Part shown: piece after piece, positions 6,620 through 13,098 of the stretch
Position numbering within the stretch: the first letter of the stretch is position 1
How the letters are laid out: the number at the start of each line of letters is the position of its first letter
Origin: Sedimentisphaerales bacterium
GTDB lineage: Bacteria; Planctomycetota; Phycisphaerae; Sedimentisphaerales; SM23-30
Direction of reading: 5' to 3'
Assembly (NCBI GenBank): GCA_030636065.1
Contig: DAOVXR010000017.1
Span: 1 to 13,098 of the forward strand
DNA length: 13,098 nt
Notes under the pieces: model-generated
The model's database searches: none
What the model was told of the DNA's origin: nothing
What the model saw: only the letters and a program-made list of their open reading frames with translations
Translations under genes and position numbers: made by a program

Positions 6620-7357
6620 ATGGCAATTCTTGAACTACAAAATGTTTCATTCTCATATTCCGATTCGCCAGTGGTGAGCAAACTAGACCTTGCTATTGAA
6701 GCAGGCGGAATAGTTTCTATCATGGGACCATCAGGGTGCGGCAAATCGACGGTATTGCGTTTGCTGTCCGGCCTAGAGAAACCAACGTCAGGGCAGTGCC
6801 TGTTTGAGGGCAAGTCGCTGGATCGTCCTTCTCCGAAACTGCGATATTCATTTCAAGATTTCGACGCTTTTCCCTGGCGAACCGTTCGGCAGAATCTATT
6901 GTTTGGTGGAGCCTGCAACCACGATAGCGGGAGTGGTATCCCCGTTGGTGAATTGCTGAAAAAAATTGGACTTGCCGGACATGAAAATAAATATCCAGCG
7001 GAATTATCCGGTGGCATGCGAAAGCGTTTGGCTTTAGGTAGATGTCTTGCAGGACGGCCAGAAGTCATTCTTCTGGACGAACCGTTTTCGTCTCTGGATA
7101 TCGATGCCCGTCAGGAAATGTACGATCTTCTTCAATCGCTTTGGACAGAGTGGCACTGTCTTTTCGTTATTGTAACACACGACATTCAAGAAGCAACTAT
7201 TTTGAGTAAGCAGGTGATTGTCTCCGAGTCGCTCCCATTTCGGACCAAAGAAGTGGTTGGAATTCCTTTTAACTATCCTCGTTGTGCTTCTTTGTGTTCA
7301 TCGGCCGAGTTTATCTCTTTATCCCAACGCCTCCGCGAAATCTTAGGTAATCCTTAA
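6620..7357 (+). CDS. ABC transporter ATPase, SsuB/TauB-like
   Basis: 245 residues from ATG 6620, two bases after the permease stop, so probably translated by coupling; no strong ribosome binding site is visible. The in-frame ATG 6590 would add ten residues of non-family sequence. All ATPase motifs are present: Walker A GPSGCGKST (36-44), Q-loop Gln79 (SFQDFDAFPW), signature LSGGM (129-133, the Met variant usual in SsuB/TauB/NrtD), Walker B VILLDE (149-154), D-loop SSLD, and switch His187 (IVTHD). The length is normal for the family. Powers import of the molecule captured by the lipoprotein encoded at 4708-5718. The last gene of the run; no convincing terminator follows. Confidence 0.93.
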   Translation: MAILELQNVSFSYSDSPVVSKLDLAIEAGGIVSIMGPSGCGKSTVLRLLSGLEKPTSGQCLFEGKSLDRPSPKLRYSFQDFDAFPWRTVRQNLLFGGACNHDSGSGIPVGELLKKIGLAGHENKYPAELSGGMRKRLALGRCLAGRPEVILLDEPFSSLDIDARQEMYDLLQSLWTEWHCLFVIVTHDIQEATILSKQVIVSESLPFRTKEVVGIPFNYPRCASLCSSAEFISLSQRLREILGNP

Positions 7358-7432
7358 AACTCTCTGCGATCTCTGTGGCTAAACAAAACATGATATTACG
7401 AATATGAAACTCCAATTTGACGCAAAACATCC

Positions 7433-7442
7433 CGCACGTGCG
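7433..7442. promoter_or_regulatory. Perfect 10-bp palindrome before second FN3 gene
   Basis: CGCACGTGCG is a perfect palindrome 42 bp before the start of the second FN3 gene. It lies 10 bp after a TTGACG hexamer (7417-7422) that has no good -10 partner. It may be an operator, but a 10-bp palindrome can occur by chance. The same gap begins with CTCTGCGATCTCTGTGGC, a repeat-like word of the kind common in intergenic DNA. Confidence 0.2.
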
Positions 7443-7484
7443 AGAAAAATGGAATAACACTTTTTTATTGAAAGGAATTGAACA

Positions 7485-8093
7485 ATGGCAAGATTTCCAA
7501 GAACAGAAGCAGAAGTTGTAGCATTGGCCGAGGCGATGATAACGGGACTGACAGCAAACGCAGTGCTTTACCCGGCTCCGCCGGTAGCGGTGCTGGACCT
7601 GACGGCAGCGAAAACCGCCTATATCACGGCACTCAATGCCGCGATTGCGGCCCGCGCGGCCGCCGAGGCGGCCACAACCAGCAAGGATGAGGCATTCGAT
7701 GATCTGGTCGATGACATGAAAACCGTTCTCCGCTACGCCGAGAACACTTCCAATTTCGATGATGACAAACTGAAACTCCTCGGCTGGGCGGGCAAAAAGG
7801 CCGCTACGCCGCTGGCAATACCCGGACAGGTAAGGTCGCTGGAAGTACCCAAGCAGGGTGATGGCTGGGTGATGCTCGACTGGAAAGCACCCATCGATGG
7901 CGGCTTACCGAGTGCCTATAAGGTAATGCGGCGCGAACGACCGGCAGGCGCGTGGGAAGGTGTGGCAACGGCGGTTATTGCAGAGGCCACATTAGTCGAA
8001 CAGCCCAAGGGCAAAGAGCTTGAATACCTCATTATCGCTGTCAATAAGGCAGGCGATGGCGAACCGTCCGATACGGAAATGGTTGTGCTGTAA
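7485..8093 (+). CDS. Small helical-domain plus fibronectin type III protein, copy 2
   Basis: 202 residues, same length and gap-free alignment with the protein at 1288-1896. Residues 1-105: a helical, Ala-rich N-terminal part (AAIAARAAAEAATTSKDE) and the LRYAEN...DDDKLKLLGWAGKK block. Residues ~110-202: FN3 domain (PGQVRSLEVPKQGDGWVMLDWKAP, AYKVMRRERP, ELEYLIIAVNKAGDGEPSDTEMVVL). GAAAGGAA (7470-7477) is a good ribosome binding site. This copy has higher GC and a more typical Ala-rich N-terminus than copy 1, and may be the ancestral or more active form. There is no signal peptide, so it should be cytoplasmic unless exported by a dedicated system. Function unknown. Confidence 0.87.
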   Translation: MARFPRTEAEVVALAEAMITGLTANAVLYPAPPVAVLDLTAAKTAYITALNAAIAARAAAEAATTSKDEAFDDLVDDMKTVLRYAENTSNFDDDKLKLLGWAGKKAATPLAIPGQVRSLEVPKQGDGWVMLDWKAPIDGGLPSAYKVMRRERPAGAWEGVATAVIAEATLVEQPKGKELEYLIIAVNKAGDGEPSDTEMVVL

Positions 8094-8113
8094 GAAAAAC
8101 GGTCGTTAAATTG

Positions 8114-8131
8114 CTTTATCGGGTGATAAAG
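8114..8131 (+). terminator. Small hairpin after second FN3 gene
   Basis: CTTTATC (8114-8120) and GATAAAG (8125-8131) form a 7-bp stem with a GGGT loop, followed by the short T-rich TCATTTTGG. AT-rich and without a strict T-run, so a weak terminator at best. Confidence 0.3.
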
Positions 8132-8147
8132 TCATTTTGGCCACAAC

Positions 8148-8606
8148 ATGAAAGGTTTTTTGATTATGAAGAAACAATTTGAAATGGGTATCTACTTAAA
8201 GAAGATGTTAGTTTTGACTTTGATTACCGGTATTGCAGGAATGAACTCTGGATGTTCCTCAATACTTTCTGGTGGTCATAAAACGATTCGGGTCGCCTCA
8301 AATCCCACTGGCGCACAAGTGGAAATTTTTGACGGGAACAACATAATGGTTGCTCAAGGAAAGACCCCGTTTCCGGTAACTCTGAAACGAGGGGCCGGTT
8401 ATTTCAAGCCTGCCCAATATGAATTCAAAGGATCATTGCCAAGCAAATCAACAAAAGTTGTTGGTTATAAAAATGGAATAAATGCCTGGTATTGGGGTAA
8501 CATTCTTTTTGGAGGCTTAATAGGAATGGTTATTGTAGATCCAATAACAGGAGCTATGTGGGAACCTCCGTCAGTGGTAAGCATAGATTTTAATCAAAAA
8601 AACTGA
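8148..8606 (+). CDS. Small envelope lipoprotein with PEGA-like domain
   Basis: 152 residues from ATG 8148; ATG 8166 is an alternative start, with AAAGG upstream. A hydrophobic signal (LKKMLVLTLITGIAG) leads to NSGC with Cys36, a lipobox with an atypical -3 Asn. Residues ~46-95 look like a PEGA domain (IRVASNPTGAQVEIFDGN...GKTPFPVTLKRGAGYFKPAQYEF), a small beta domain common in surface or envelope proteins. The C-terminal part, NAWYWGNILFGGLIGMVIVDPITGAMW, is a Gly-rich hydrophobic block seen in a recurrent family of small bacterial lipoproteins. No enzyme motif. A strong terminator follows, separating it from the caspase gene, so it may be a single-gene transcript. Confidence 0.75.
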   Translation: MKGFLIMKKQFEMGIYLKKMLVLTLITGIAGMNSGCSSILSGGHKTIRVASNPTGAQVEIFDGNNIMVAQGKTPFPVTLKRGAGYFKPAQYEFKGSLPSKSTKVVGYKNGINAWYWGNILFGGLIGMVIVDPITGAMWEPPSVVSIDFNQKN

Positions 8607-8614
8607 GGGCGAAA

Positions 8615-8655
8615 ACAAGCTGACCCAATTGCCTTATTGGGTCAGCTTGTCTTTT
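8615..8655 (+). terminator. Strong rho-independent terminator
   Basis: A perfect 15-bp stem (8615-8629 with 8636-8650; arms ACAAGCTGACCCAAT and ATTGGGTCAGCTTGT) has a 6-nt loop TGCCTT and is followed by CTTTT. It begins 8 bp after the PEGA-like gene stop. It should end that transcript before the caspase gene. Confidence 0.85.
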
Positions 8656-8674
8656 AAGACTGGCGAGTAAGATT

Positions 8675-9595
8675 ATGCGAATATTGTTTTATGGTTTTAT
8701 AATTTTTATCGTGTGCGGTTGCCATAGGTTTGGCGAAGAAAGATGGGTTCGCTGGGAGGACCCACCTGTACCACCGGATGAAAGGGTACCTGCCGATCCT
8801 ATAACCCCAAGCAGTCGGATATGGCCTTTTGAAAAGAATAGCCAAGTGTGGGTGATTATAGTCGGGATAAGCCAGTATGAGATTGTCGCTGTTCCGGATA
8901 CCCCATTTGCTAAGAAAGATGCCCACACTGTTCGAGATTGGTTTGTACATCAGGGTAAGTTACCTGAAGCAAATGTTCATATGTTATTAAACGAGCAGGC
9001 TACCCGGGAAAATCTATTGGGCCAAATAGACTGGATGCGAAAGCAGGCATTAGCAAAGGACGCGATTTTTGTATATTTTGCTGGACATGGCGCTCCGGAA
9101 CTGGCAAAGGATGGAAGCTGTATAGACGGAAAATATCTTGTTCTTTATGATACTGACCCAAAAAAACTGTTCTCAACTGGATTTTCTTTTGACGATCTCA
9201 CCAATTACTTAGATAAAGTGAAAGCTGAAACGCAGGTTGTTCTGTTGGAAGCGTGTTATTCAGGGCCGGTAGGACAAGAGATTTTAGCTAAAACTCCAAC
9301 CGCTGATTTGGAGATCAGGCCACGTTCTATCCGAAAAATGGGAAAGAGGGCAGGACGAACTATTTTAACAGCGTCTTCAAGTCGTCAGATGGCCATTGCT
9401 TCTGACGAACTTAAAGGTTCTCTTTTTACACAATATTTGATTCGTTCGTGGGGTGATGGAACCCGGCCCCTGCTTTCAGAATGCTTCGAAGATGCACAAG
9501 ATACTGTACAGCGCGCCGCTAATAGCTTGGGCTCCACGCAAATCCCTGCCAAATATGGTGATGTGAATATAGATATTATTTTACAGCGGAACTAA
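8675..9595 (+). CDS. Caspase-fold (peptidase C14) lipoprotein
   Basis: 306 residues. A short signal with lipobox-like VCGC puts a lipidated Cys at residue 16, followed by a Pro-rich linker (~28-50). The caspase p20-like domain runs ~55-300: VWVIIVGISQYE opens the first strand, AKKDAHTVRDWF follows, the catalytic His138 is in FVYFAGHGAPE and the catalytic Cys194 in VVLLEACYSG. TILTASSSRQMA (229-240) and GSLFTQYLI (248-256) are further conserved family blocks. Both catalytic residues are intact, so it is probably an active cysteine protease of the metacaspase/paracaspase-like group. Lipidation implies action at the envelope, unlike cytosolic defence caspases. The gene lies 22 bp before a DUF4384-containing lipoprotein, a pairing seen in other bacteria. 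The ribosome binding site is weak (GAGTAAG). Confidence 0.9.
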   Translation: MRILFYGFIIFIVCGCHRFGEERWVRWEDPPVPPDERVPADPITPSSRIWPFEKNSQVWVIIVGISQYEIVAVPDTPFAKKDAHTVRDWFVHQGKLPEANVHMLLNEQATRENLLGQIDWMRKQALAKDAIFVYFAGHGAPELAKDGSCIDGKYLVLYDTDPKKLFSTGFSFDDLTNYLDKVKAETQVVLLEACYSGPVGQEILAKTPTADLEIRPRSIRKMGKRAGRTILTASSSRQMAIASDELKGSLFTQYLIRSWGDGTRPLLSECFEDAQDTVQRAANSLGSTQIPAKYGDVNIDIILQRN

Positions 9596-9617
9596 TGGTC
9601 AAATATGTGAGAACATT

Positions 9618-11420
9618 ATGAAAGATAAATTGATCCTAATGAGTGTGATTTCAGGACTTTTTTTGTTTGTGGGATGCGCGCATGAAGAACGCGTTCAAGA
9701 CATGAATACCCGCCGGCAAGAGGAGAATAGGCCTTATTGGACTACCAATCCACCCACGCCAGCGAACGGTAAGGTCTTTTTTGTGGGGCGTTCCCTTTCC
9801 GCAAATGTGCTTGATGAGAAACATGGAATTAACGAGGCAATAGATGATGCTATCTATCAGATTGCCCGTGCCGCAGGTGCTGATGTTCGTGGCCAAGCTA
9901 AGATTATTGATACTCGACGTGGGGAAGCCATTCGTGGACAAGAGCAGACCGAGCAACCCTCACGGGATGAAGTCATGGTTGACGTCGATGGAACAGTGAT
10001 TGGCGTTCGCCAAGAGGATACTTTCTGGGAACGATATTCAGTTCGCGAGAAGTTTGGAGAGAAAAAATTTGTTCGCTATAAATATTACGTTCTTGCTTCA
10101 GTACCTGAAGCGGAGTTGAAGCGGTTGGAAGAACAAAAAAAAAAAGCGACAATAACTCCCGCTTCTTTGCTCCGTGACGCCCAGATAGCGCGATCTGCTG
10201 GAAATCTGGAGGAAGCGCTCAATTTACTCAAGTCTCTTGTCGGGATGCAATCTAAATCTGTTGACGGATGGAAAAACCTGGCAGAAATTCAGGAGTTGAT
10301 GGGGAAATGGAGAGAAGCTTCAAGTTCTTGGGAATCCGCCGCAAGTGTTGCACATGACACATCAATTCGTCGGCAGTATTTCGAACGACATCAGAAAGCC
10401 GTAGATAAGCAGGCTATTATTATATTAACTCAAGCCGAAGAATTTGCGCAACATGGGGATTTTTCCAAATCCTTGACGACATTGCTCGACGCAATCGCAA
10501 ATAAACCTTCCCCAAGAACTATCGACAGAATTCAAGATCGATACTTTAAGTTTCTTGGAATGTGGTTCCGGGCAGAGATATTAAATCACGTGGACAGCGG
10601 AAACTGGAAGTCTATTGCTGTAGCAACTTTCCTTAGTAATACGGGTGATGAAGGTCATGCAGTCCGTGACAGAGTTTGTGCAGCACTACATAAACAACGC
10701 AAAATCAAAACGTTCATTGTTTCCCTTTCTGAAAATGCTATCTCGGCACTTCAGAGGGGCGAACCTGAGCACATCCCAAGAGAAGATCAAGATAAAATCA
10801 CAAGGCTTGGTGCGGACGCTGTTGTGTTTGGTAGCATTCACAGACAATTGCAAGCGTATGTCTATGTATTGAATTCTCGTGAAATACATCCTTTGCTTTC
10901 AGTAACGCCGATAACGCGCGTCCCGGGATTACCAAACAACATAGAAGCGTGGTTCAAACTGCCAGTAAAGCATTCCACAAACCGTGGTTTGCGTGTCGAA
11001 GTATGGACGGAGCGAACTCAATATACAATTGGTGATGAGGTGGTGTTTCACTTGAGAAGTACTCAAGATTGTTATGTTACTTTGATAGACCTTCAAACTA
11101 GCGGCGGCCTGTATATCCTCTTCCCGAACTCATACCATGCAGACAATTTTGTTAAAGCCGATATTACCTACACTATCCCAATGTCTAATTGGCCATTTAC
11201 AATAAATGCCGGGCAACCACCCGGTATCGAAGGGGTTAAGGTAATTGCAACGAAGAATCGCTTATCCTTGCCACAGATAGGGCAAGGAGAAATTTTTGTT
11301 GTCACGAGAACCCCAGCACTCCAGACTGAACTGTCGAAAGCGATCACATCTTCGCTAAGGCAAATGCAAAACGATGAATGGGATATTGCTGAATGGACAT
11401 TTGAAATTAAATCACGCTGA
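9618..11420 (+). CDS. Large lipoprotein: LPP20-like, TPR-like and DUF4384-like regions
   Basis: 600 residues. Signal peptide with lipobox FVGC, lipidated Cys20. Regions in order: ~38-165 LPP20-like (RPYWTTNPPTPANGKVFFVGRS...AIDDAIYQIARAAGADV...YKYYVLASVPEAEL); ~180-290 helical, TPR-like (RDAQIARSAGNLEEALNLLKSLVG, WKNLAEIQELMGKWREASSSWESAA, AEEFAQHGDFSKSLTTLLDAI); ~330-430 FlgO/CsgG-like (IAVATFLSNTG...ITRLGADAVVFGSIHRQLQAYVYVLNSRE); ~457-546 DUF4384-like (VEVWTERTQYTIGDEVVFHLRSTQDCYVTLIDLQTSGGLYILFPN). DUF4384 domains often accompany secreted or lipid-anchored caspases. It is probably a scaffold or regulator partnered with the upstream caspase at the outer membrane. Region calls are from motif memory; DUF4384 is the surest. 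Confidence 0.85.
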   Translation: MKDKLILMSVISGLFLFVGCAHEERVQDMNTRRQEENRPYWTTNPPTPANGKVFFVGRSLSANVLDEKHGINEAIDDAIYQIARAAGADVRGQAKIIDTRRGEAIRGQEQTEQPSRDEVMVDVDGTVIGVRQEDTFWERYSVREKFGEKKFVRYKYYVLASVPEAELKRLEEQKKKATITPASLLRDAQIARSAGNLEEALNLLKSLVGMQSKSVDGWKNLAEIQELMGKWREASSSWESAASVAHDTSIRRQYFERHQKAVDKQAIIILTQAEEFAQHGDFSKSLTTLLDAIANKPSPRTIDRIQDRYFKFLGMWFRAEILNHVDSGNWKSIAVATFLSNTGDEGHAVRDRVCAALHKQRKIKTFIVSLSENAISALQRGEPEHIPREDQDKITRLGADAVVFGSIHRQLQAYVYVLNSREIHPLLSVTPITRVPGLPNNIEAWFKLPVKHSTNRGLRVEVWTERTQYTIGDEVVFHLRSTQDCYVTLIDLQTSGGLYILFPNSYHADNFVKADITYTIPMSNWPFTINAGQPPGIEGVKVIATKNRLSLPQIGQGEIFVVTRTPALQTELSKAITSSLRQMQNDEWDIAEWTFEIKSR

Positions 11421-11426
11421 TAAGTT

Positions 11427-11449
11427 GAATCACTTCGTGAATCTTTCTT
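11427..11449 (+). terminator. Weak terminator-like hairpin after the DUF4384 gene
   Basis: GAATCAC (11427-11433) pairs with GTGAATC (11437-11443) apart from one A-A mismatch, with loop TTC, followed by TTTCTT. It begins 6 bp after the stop codon. Small and AT-rich, but well placed. Confidence 0.4.
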
Positions 11450-11464
11450 AACCAAATTAGCCCT

Positions 11465-11485
11465 TTACATCCGGCAATTGCGGGT
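11465..11485. repeat. Isolated sequence resembling the 21-bp repeat unit
   Basis: TTACATC, five bases, then ATTGCGGGT matches the 21-bp unit at 2467-2487 at both ends with the same length. It lies alone about 9 kb from the array, in the gap between the DUF4384 gene and the next gene. Either a dispersed single copy or coincidence. Confidence 0.3.
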
Positions 11486-11574
11486 TAAAATCAGCAGTTA
11501 TTGTGTTCTGCTCTTGATACGAAAGGCAAGAGAAACAGAGAAAACAAATTAAACCTGAATGAAGGAGCCATATT

Positions 11575-13098
11575 ATGCCTACTCGACAACAACAAAGTAC
11601 CCATAGAAGCAGCCGTCCGACAAAAGGACTTTGTCGCATACTTATCGGTATCATCAGCTTTGTACTGGTGCTGATGGTCGCTGTTGAGTGTCAGGCTCAA
11701 GAACAGAAAGCCGATACTATCCTGAAGAAAATTGGTGTTTCCCGCGGTATCTGTGTCCTGCTCGGCGATACCAAATGCGAAACCGCAATCGCTCTGGCCC
11801 AAAAAAGCAAATTACTGATCTATCTCCAGTTAGCCCACGAAAAGGATGTTGAAGCTGCCCGTCATGCAGCCGACGCGGCTGGTTATTACGGGCCGCGAAT
11901 CTATGTCGAAAAGGGCTCGCCGGACAGGATTCACCTCGCTGATAATCTGGCTGATGCCGTTATTGCCGTGGGCAAGACAGCGGGGCTTATTGACGAGGCT
12001 GAAGTGCTCCGCGTACTACGGCCCCAGGGCAAAGCGTTAATAGGAAAAAAGGAACTTACAAAACCGTTCCCTGATGGTATTGACGATTGGAGCCATCCCT
12101 ATCACGGGCCCGACAATAACCCCCAGTCCAAGGACCGTCTTGCACTCGCACCTTATCTTACGCAGTTTCTGGGGAATCCCCGTTATGCTCCGATACCACA
12201 GATCGCTGTCGCGTCAGCCGGCCGAGTATTCAAGGCCTTCGGGCACATAGCTTTTAAGGAACGGGAAGAACCACTGCTCAACACGCTTATGGCGTTTGAC
12301 GGCTACAACGGCACTGTCCTCTGGAAGCGGAAGTTGTCGTCAACCTATATGATCCATCGAAATACGATTATCGCCACTCCCAAAGTTTTATATGTAGCCG
12401 ATGATAAATCCTGCAAACTTATCAACCCGGCTACCGGAACCCTTATCAACGAACTCATTCCGCCGACCGAAATTACCGGAGGCACGTTATGGAAGTGGAT
12501 GGCACTTGAGAACGACGTACTCTATGCCATGGTTGGTCAGCAGGAACACGTTGACCCGATTGTACGGCTAAAACGCGAAAAGCACGGCTGGCCGTGGAGG
12601 TCCCTTTCGAAAGGTTATAATAAACGTTTAACCCCTTGGGGGTTCGGCCATACCATAATCGCAGTCGATCCGAAAAGCCAAGAAGTTCTGTGGCAGTATC
12701 GTGAAGATAAACCAATCGACAGCCGAGCGGTTTGCATGAAAAACGGCAGAATATTCCTCTTCGGATATAAAGGGTTCAAGAAACCCGGGGCATTTCTGAC
12801 CTGCCTCGACGCCGAAACAGGCAAATCCGTCTGGCGCAAAACACCAAAAAACGACCCGAAACTTTTCCAGGCCATCGGGATAAATCTTTGTCGCCAGGAC
12901 TGGCGGACCAATTTTCGGACTGCGGCTTTTCTTAAATGTTCCGACGAAGCACTCTATTTTGCCGGTCCGCAGGTGGAAAAACTACTGGCTGTTTCGACCC
13001 GGGACGGTAGTATTCTCTGGCAGAATCCATATAGTAATTTTCAGTTAGTCCTGCGGGACGATGGACTTTATACCTTCAGTGGACAAATTGACAAACAA
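11575..13098 (+). CDS. Exported methyltransferase-like plus PQQ-propeller repeat protein (3' end outside window)
   Basis: 508 codons are open to the window end. AGGAG at 11563-11567 supports ATG 11575. A basic N-terminus and hydrophobic segment (~19-38) ending in VECQAQ suggest a signal peptide or anchor. Residues ~46-160 look like a degenerate SAM-methyltransferase Rossmann fold (ADTILKKIGVSRGICVLLGD, RIHLADNLADAVIAVG, EVLRVLRPQGKALIG). A conserved linker, IDDWSHPYHGPDNNPQSKD (169-187), leads into PQQ-type propeller blades: LMAFDGYNGTVLWKRKL (238-254), IIAVDPKSQEVLWQYR (361-376), LTCLDAETGKSVWRK (408-422) and LLAVSTRDGSILWQN (470-484). This fusion is, to my knowledge, characteristic of planctomycetes. 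SAM is not expected outside the cytoplasm, so the first domain is probably structural or binds another ligand. The role is unknown; a surface or periplasmic binding or oxidoreductase-related function is possible. Confidence 0.85.
   Translation, partial: MPTRQQQSTHRSSRPTKGLCRILIGIISFVLVLMVAVECQAQEQKADTILKKIGVSRGICVLLGDTKCETAIALAQKSKLLIYLQLAHEKDVEAARHAADAAGYYGPRIYVEKGSPDRIHLADNLADAVIAVGKTAGLIDEAEVLRVLRPQGKALIGKKELTKPFPDGIDDWSHPYHGPDNNPQSKDRLALAPYLTQFLGNPRYAPIPQIAVASAGRVFKAFGHIAFKEREEPLLNTLMAFDGYNGTVLWKRKLSSTYMIHRNTIIATPKVLYVADDKSCKLINPATGTLINELIPPTEITGGTLWKWMALENDVLYAMVGQQEHVDPIVRLKREKHGWPWRSLSKGYNKRLTPWGFGHTIIAVDPKSQEVLWQYREDKPIDSRAVCMKNGRIFLFGYKGFKKPGAFLTCLDAETGKSVWRKTPKNDPKLFQAIGINLCRQDWRTNFRTAAFLKCSDEALYFAGPQVEKLLAVSTRDGSILWQNPYSNFQLVLRDDGLYTFSGQIDKQ

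Noticed and set aside
8675..11420. Anti-phage defence island built on the caspase
   Set aside because: Both proteins carry lipoprotein signals and there is no CRISPR, STAND, TIR or gasdermin-like partner nearby, so a cytosolic defence role is not supported.

Overview
The window looks like chromosomal DNA of a Gram-negative-type bacterium, most probably a planctomycete and perhaps one from an anoxic or sediment habitat. The best clues are the last gene (exported, with a degenerate methyltransferase-like fold followed by PQQ-type propeller repeats and a DDWxHPYHGPDNNPxSxD-like linker), the two small helical-plus-fibronectin-III proteins, several lipoproteins, and intergenic repeats built on CGCAGAT words. 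This placement is inference from protein families; there is no rRNA or marker gene. TGA is used as an ordinary stop (for example at 8604-8606 and 11418-11420).

Layout, all genes on the + strand. 1-1011: the 3' end of an APC-type amino-acid permease with two cytoplasmic UspA domains. 1288-1896: first FN3 protein. 1897-2837: a 940-bp gene-poor stretch holding a MITE-like, highly foldable element (1899-2311) bounded by 30-bp imperfect inverted repeats, then fourteen tandem 21-bp units (2320-2613), then a promoter-like site and a possible 24-codon ORF. 2838-7357: a tight five-gene run of radical SAM/SPASM-like enzyme, unknown multi-spanning membrane protein, SsuA/NMT1-type binding lipoprotein, ABC permease and ABC ATPase. 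7485-8093: second FN3 protein, 63% identical to the first by a gap-free hand count (127/202). 8148-8606: small PEGA-like lipoprotein, followed by a strong rho-independent terminator (8615-8655). 8675-9595: caspase-fold (C14) lipoprotein. 9618-11420: 600-residue lipoprotein with LPP20-like, TPR-like, FlgO/CsgG-like and DUF4384-like regions. 11575-13098: methyltransferase-like/PQQ-propeller protein, cut by the window end.

How the genes may work together. The five-gene run looks like one operon: the ABC importer would bring in a small organic molecule (sulfonate, pyrimidine or similar; the substrate cannot be read from sequence), and the radical SAM enzyme would process it or modify a peptide. 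The membrane protein between them is unrecognised and is the most likely novel component. The FN3 paralogues flank this operon in the same orientation. The caspase and DUF4384 lipoproteins are a separate pair, probably forming an envelope-anchored protease complex.

The points most worth a second look are the radical SAM/importer operon with its unknown membrane protein, the exported caspase-DUF4384 pair, the structured inverted-repeat element, and the 21-bp tandem array.
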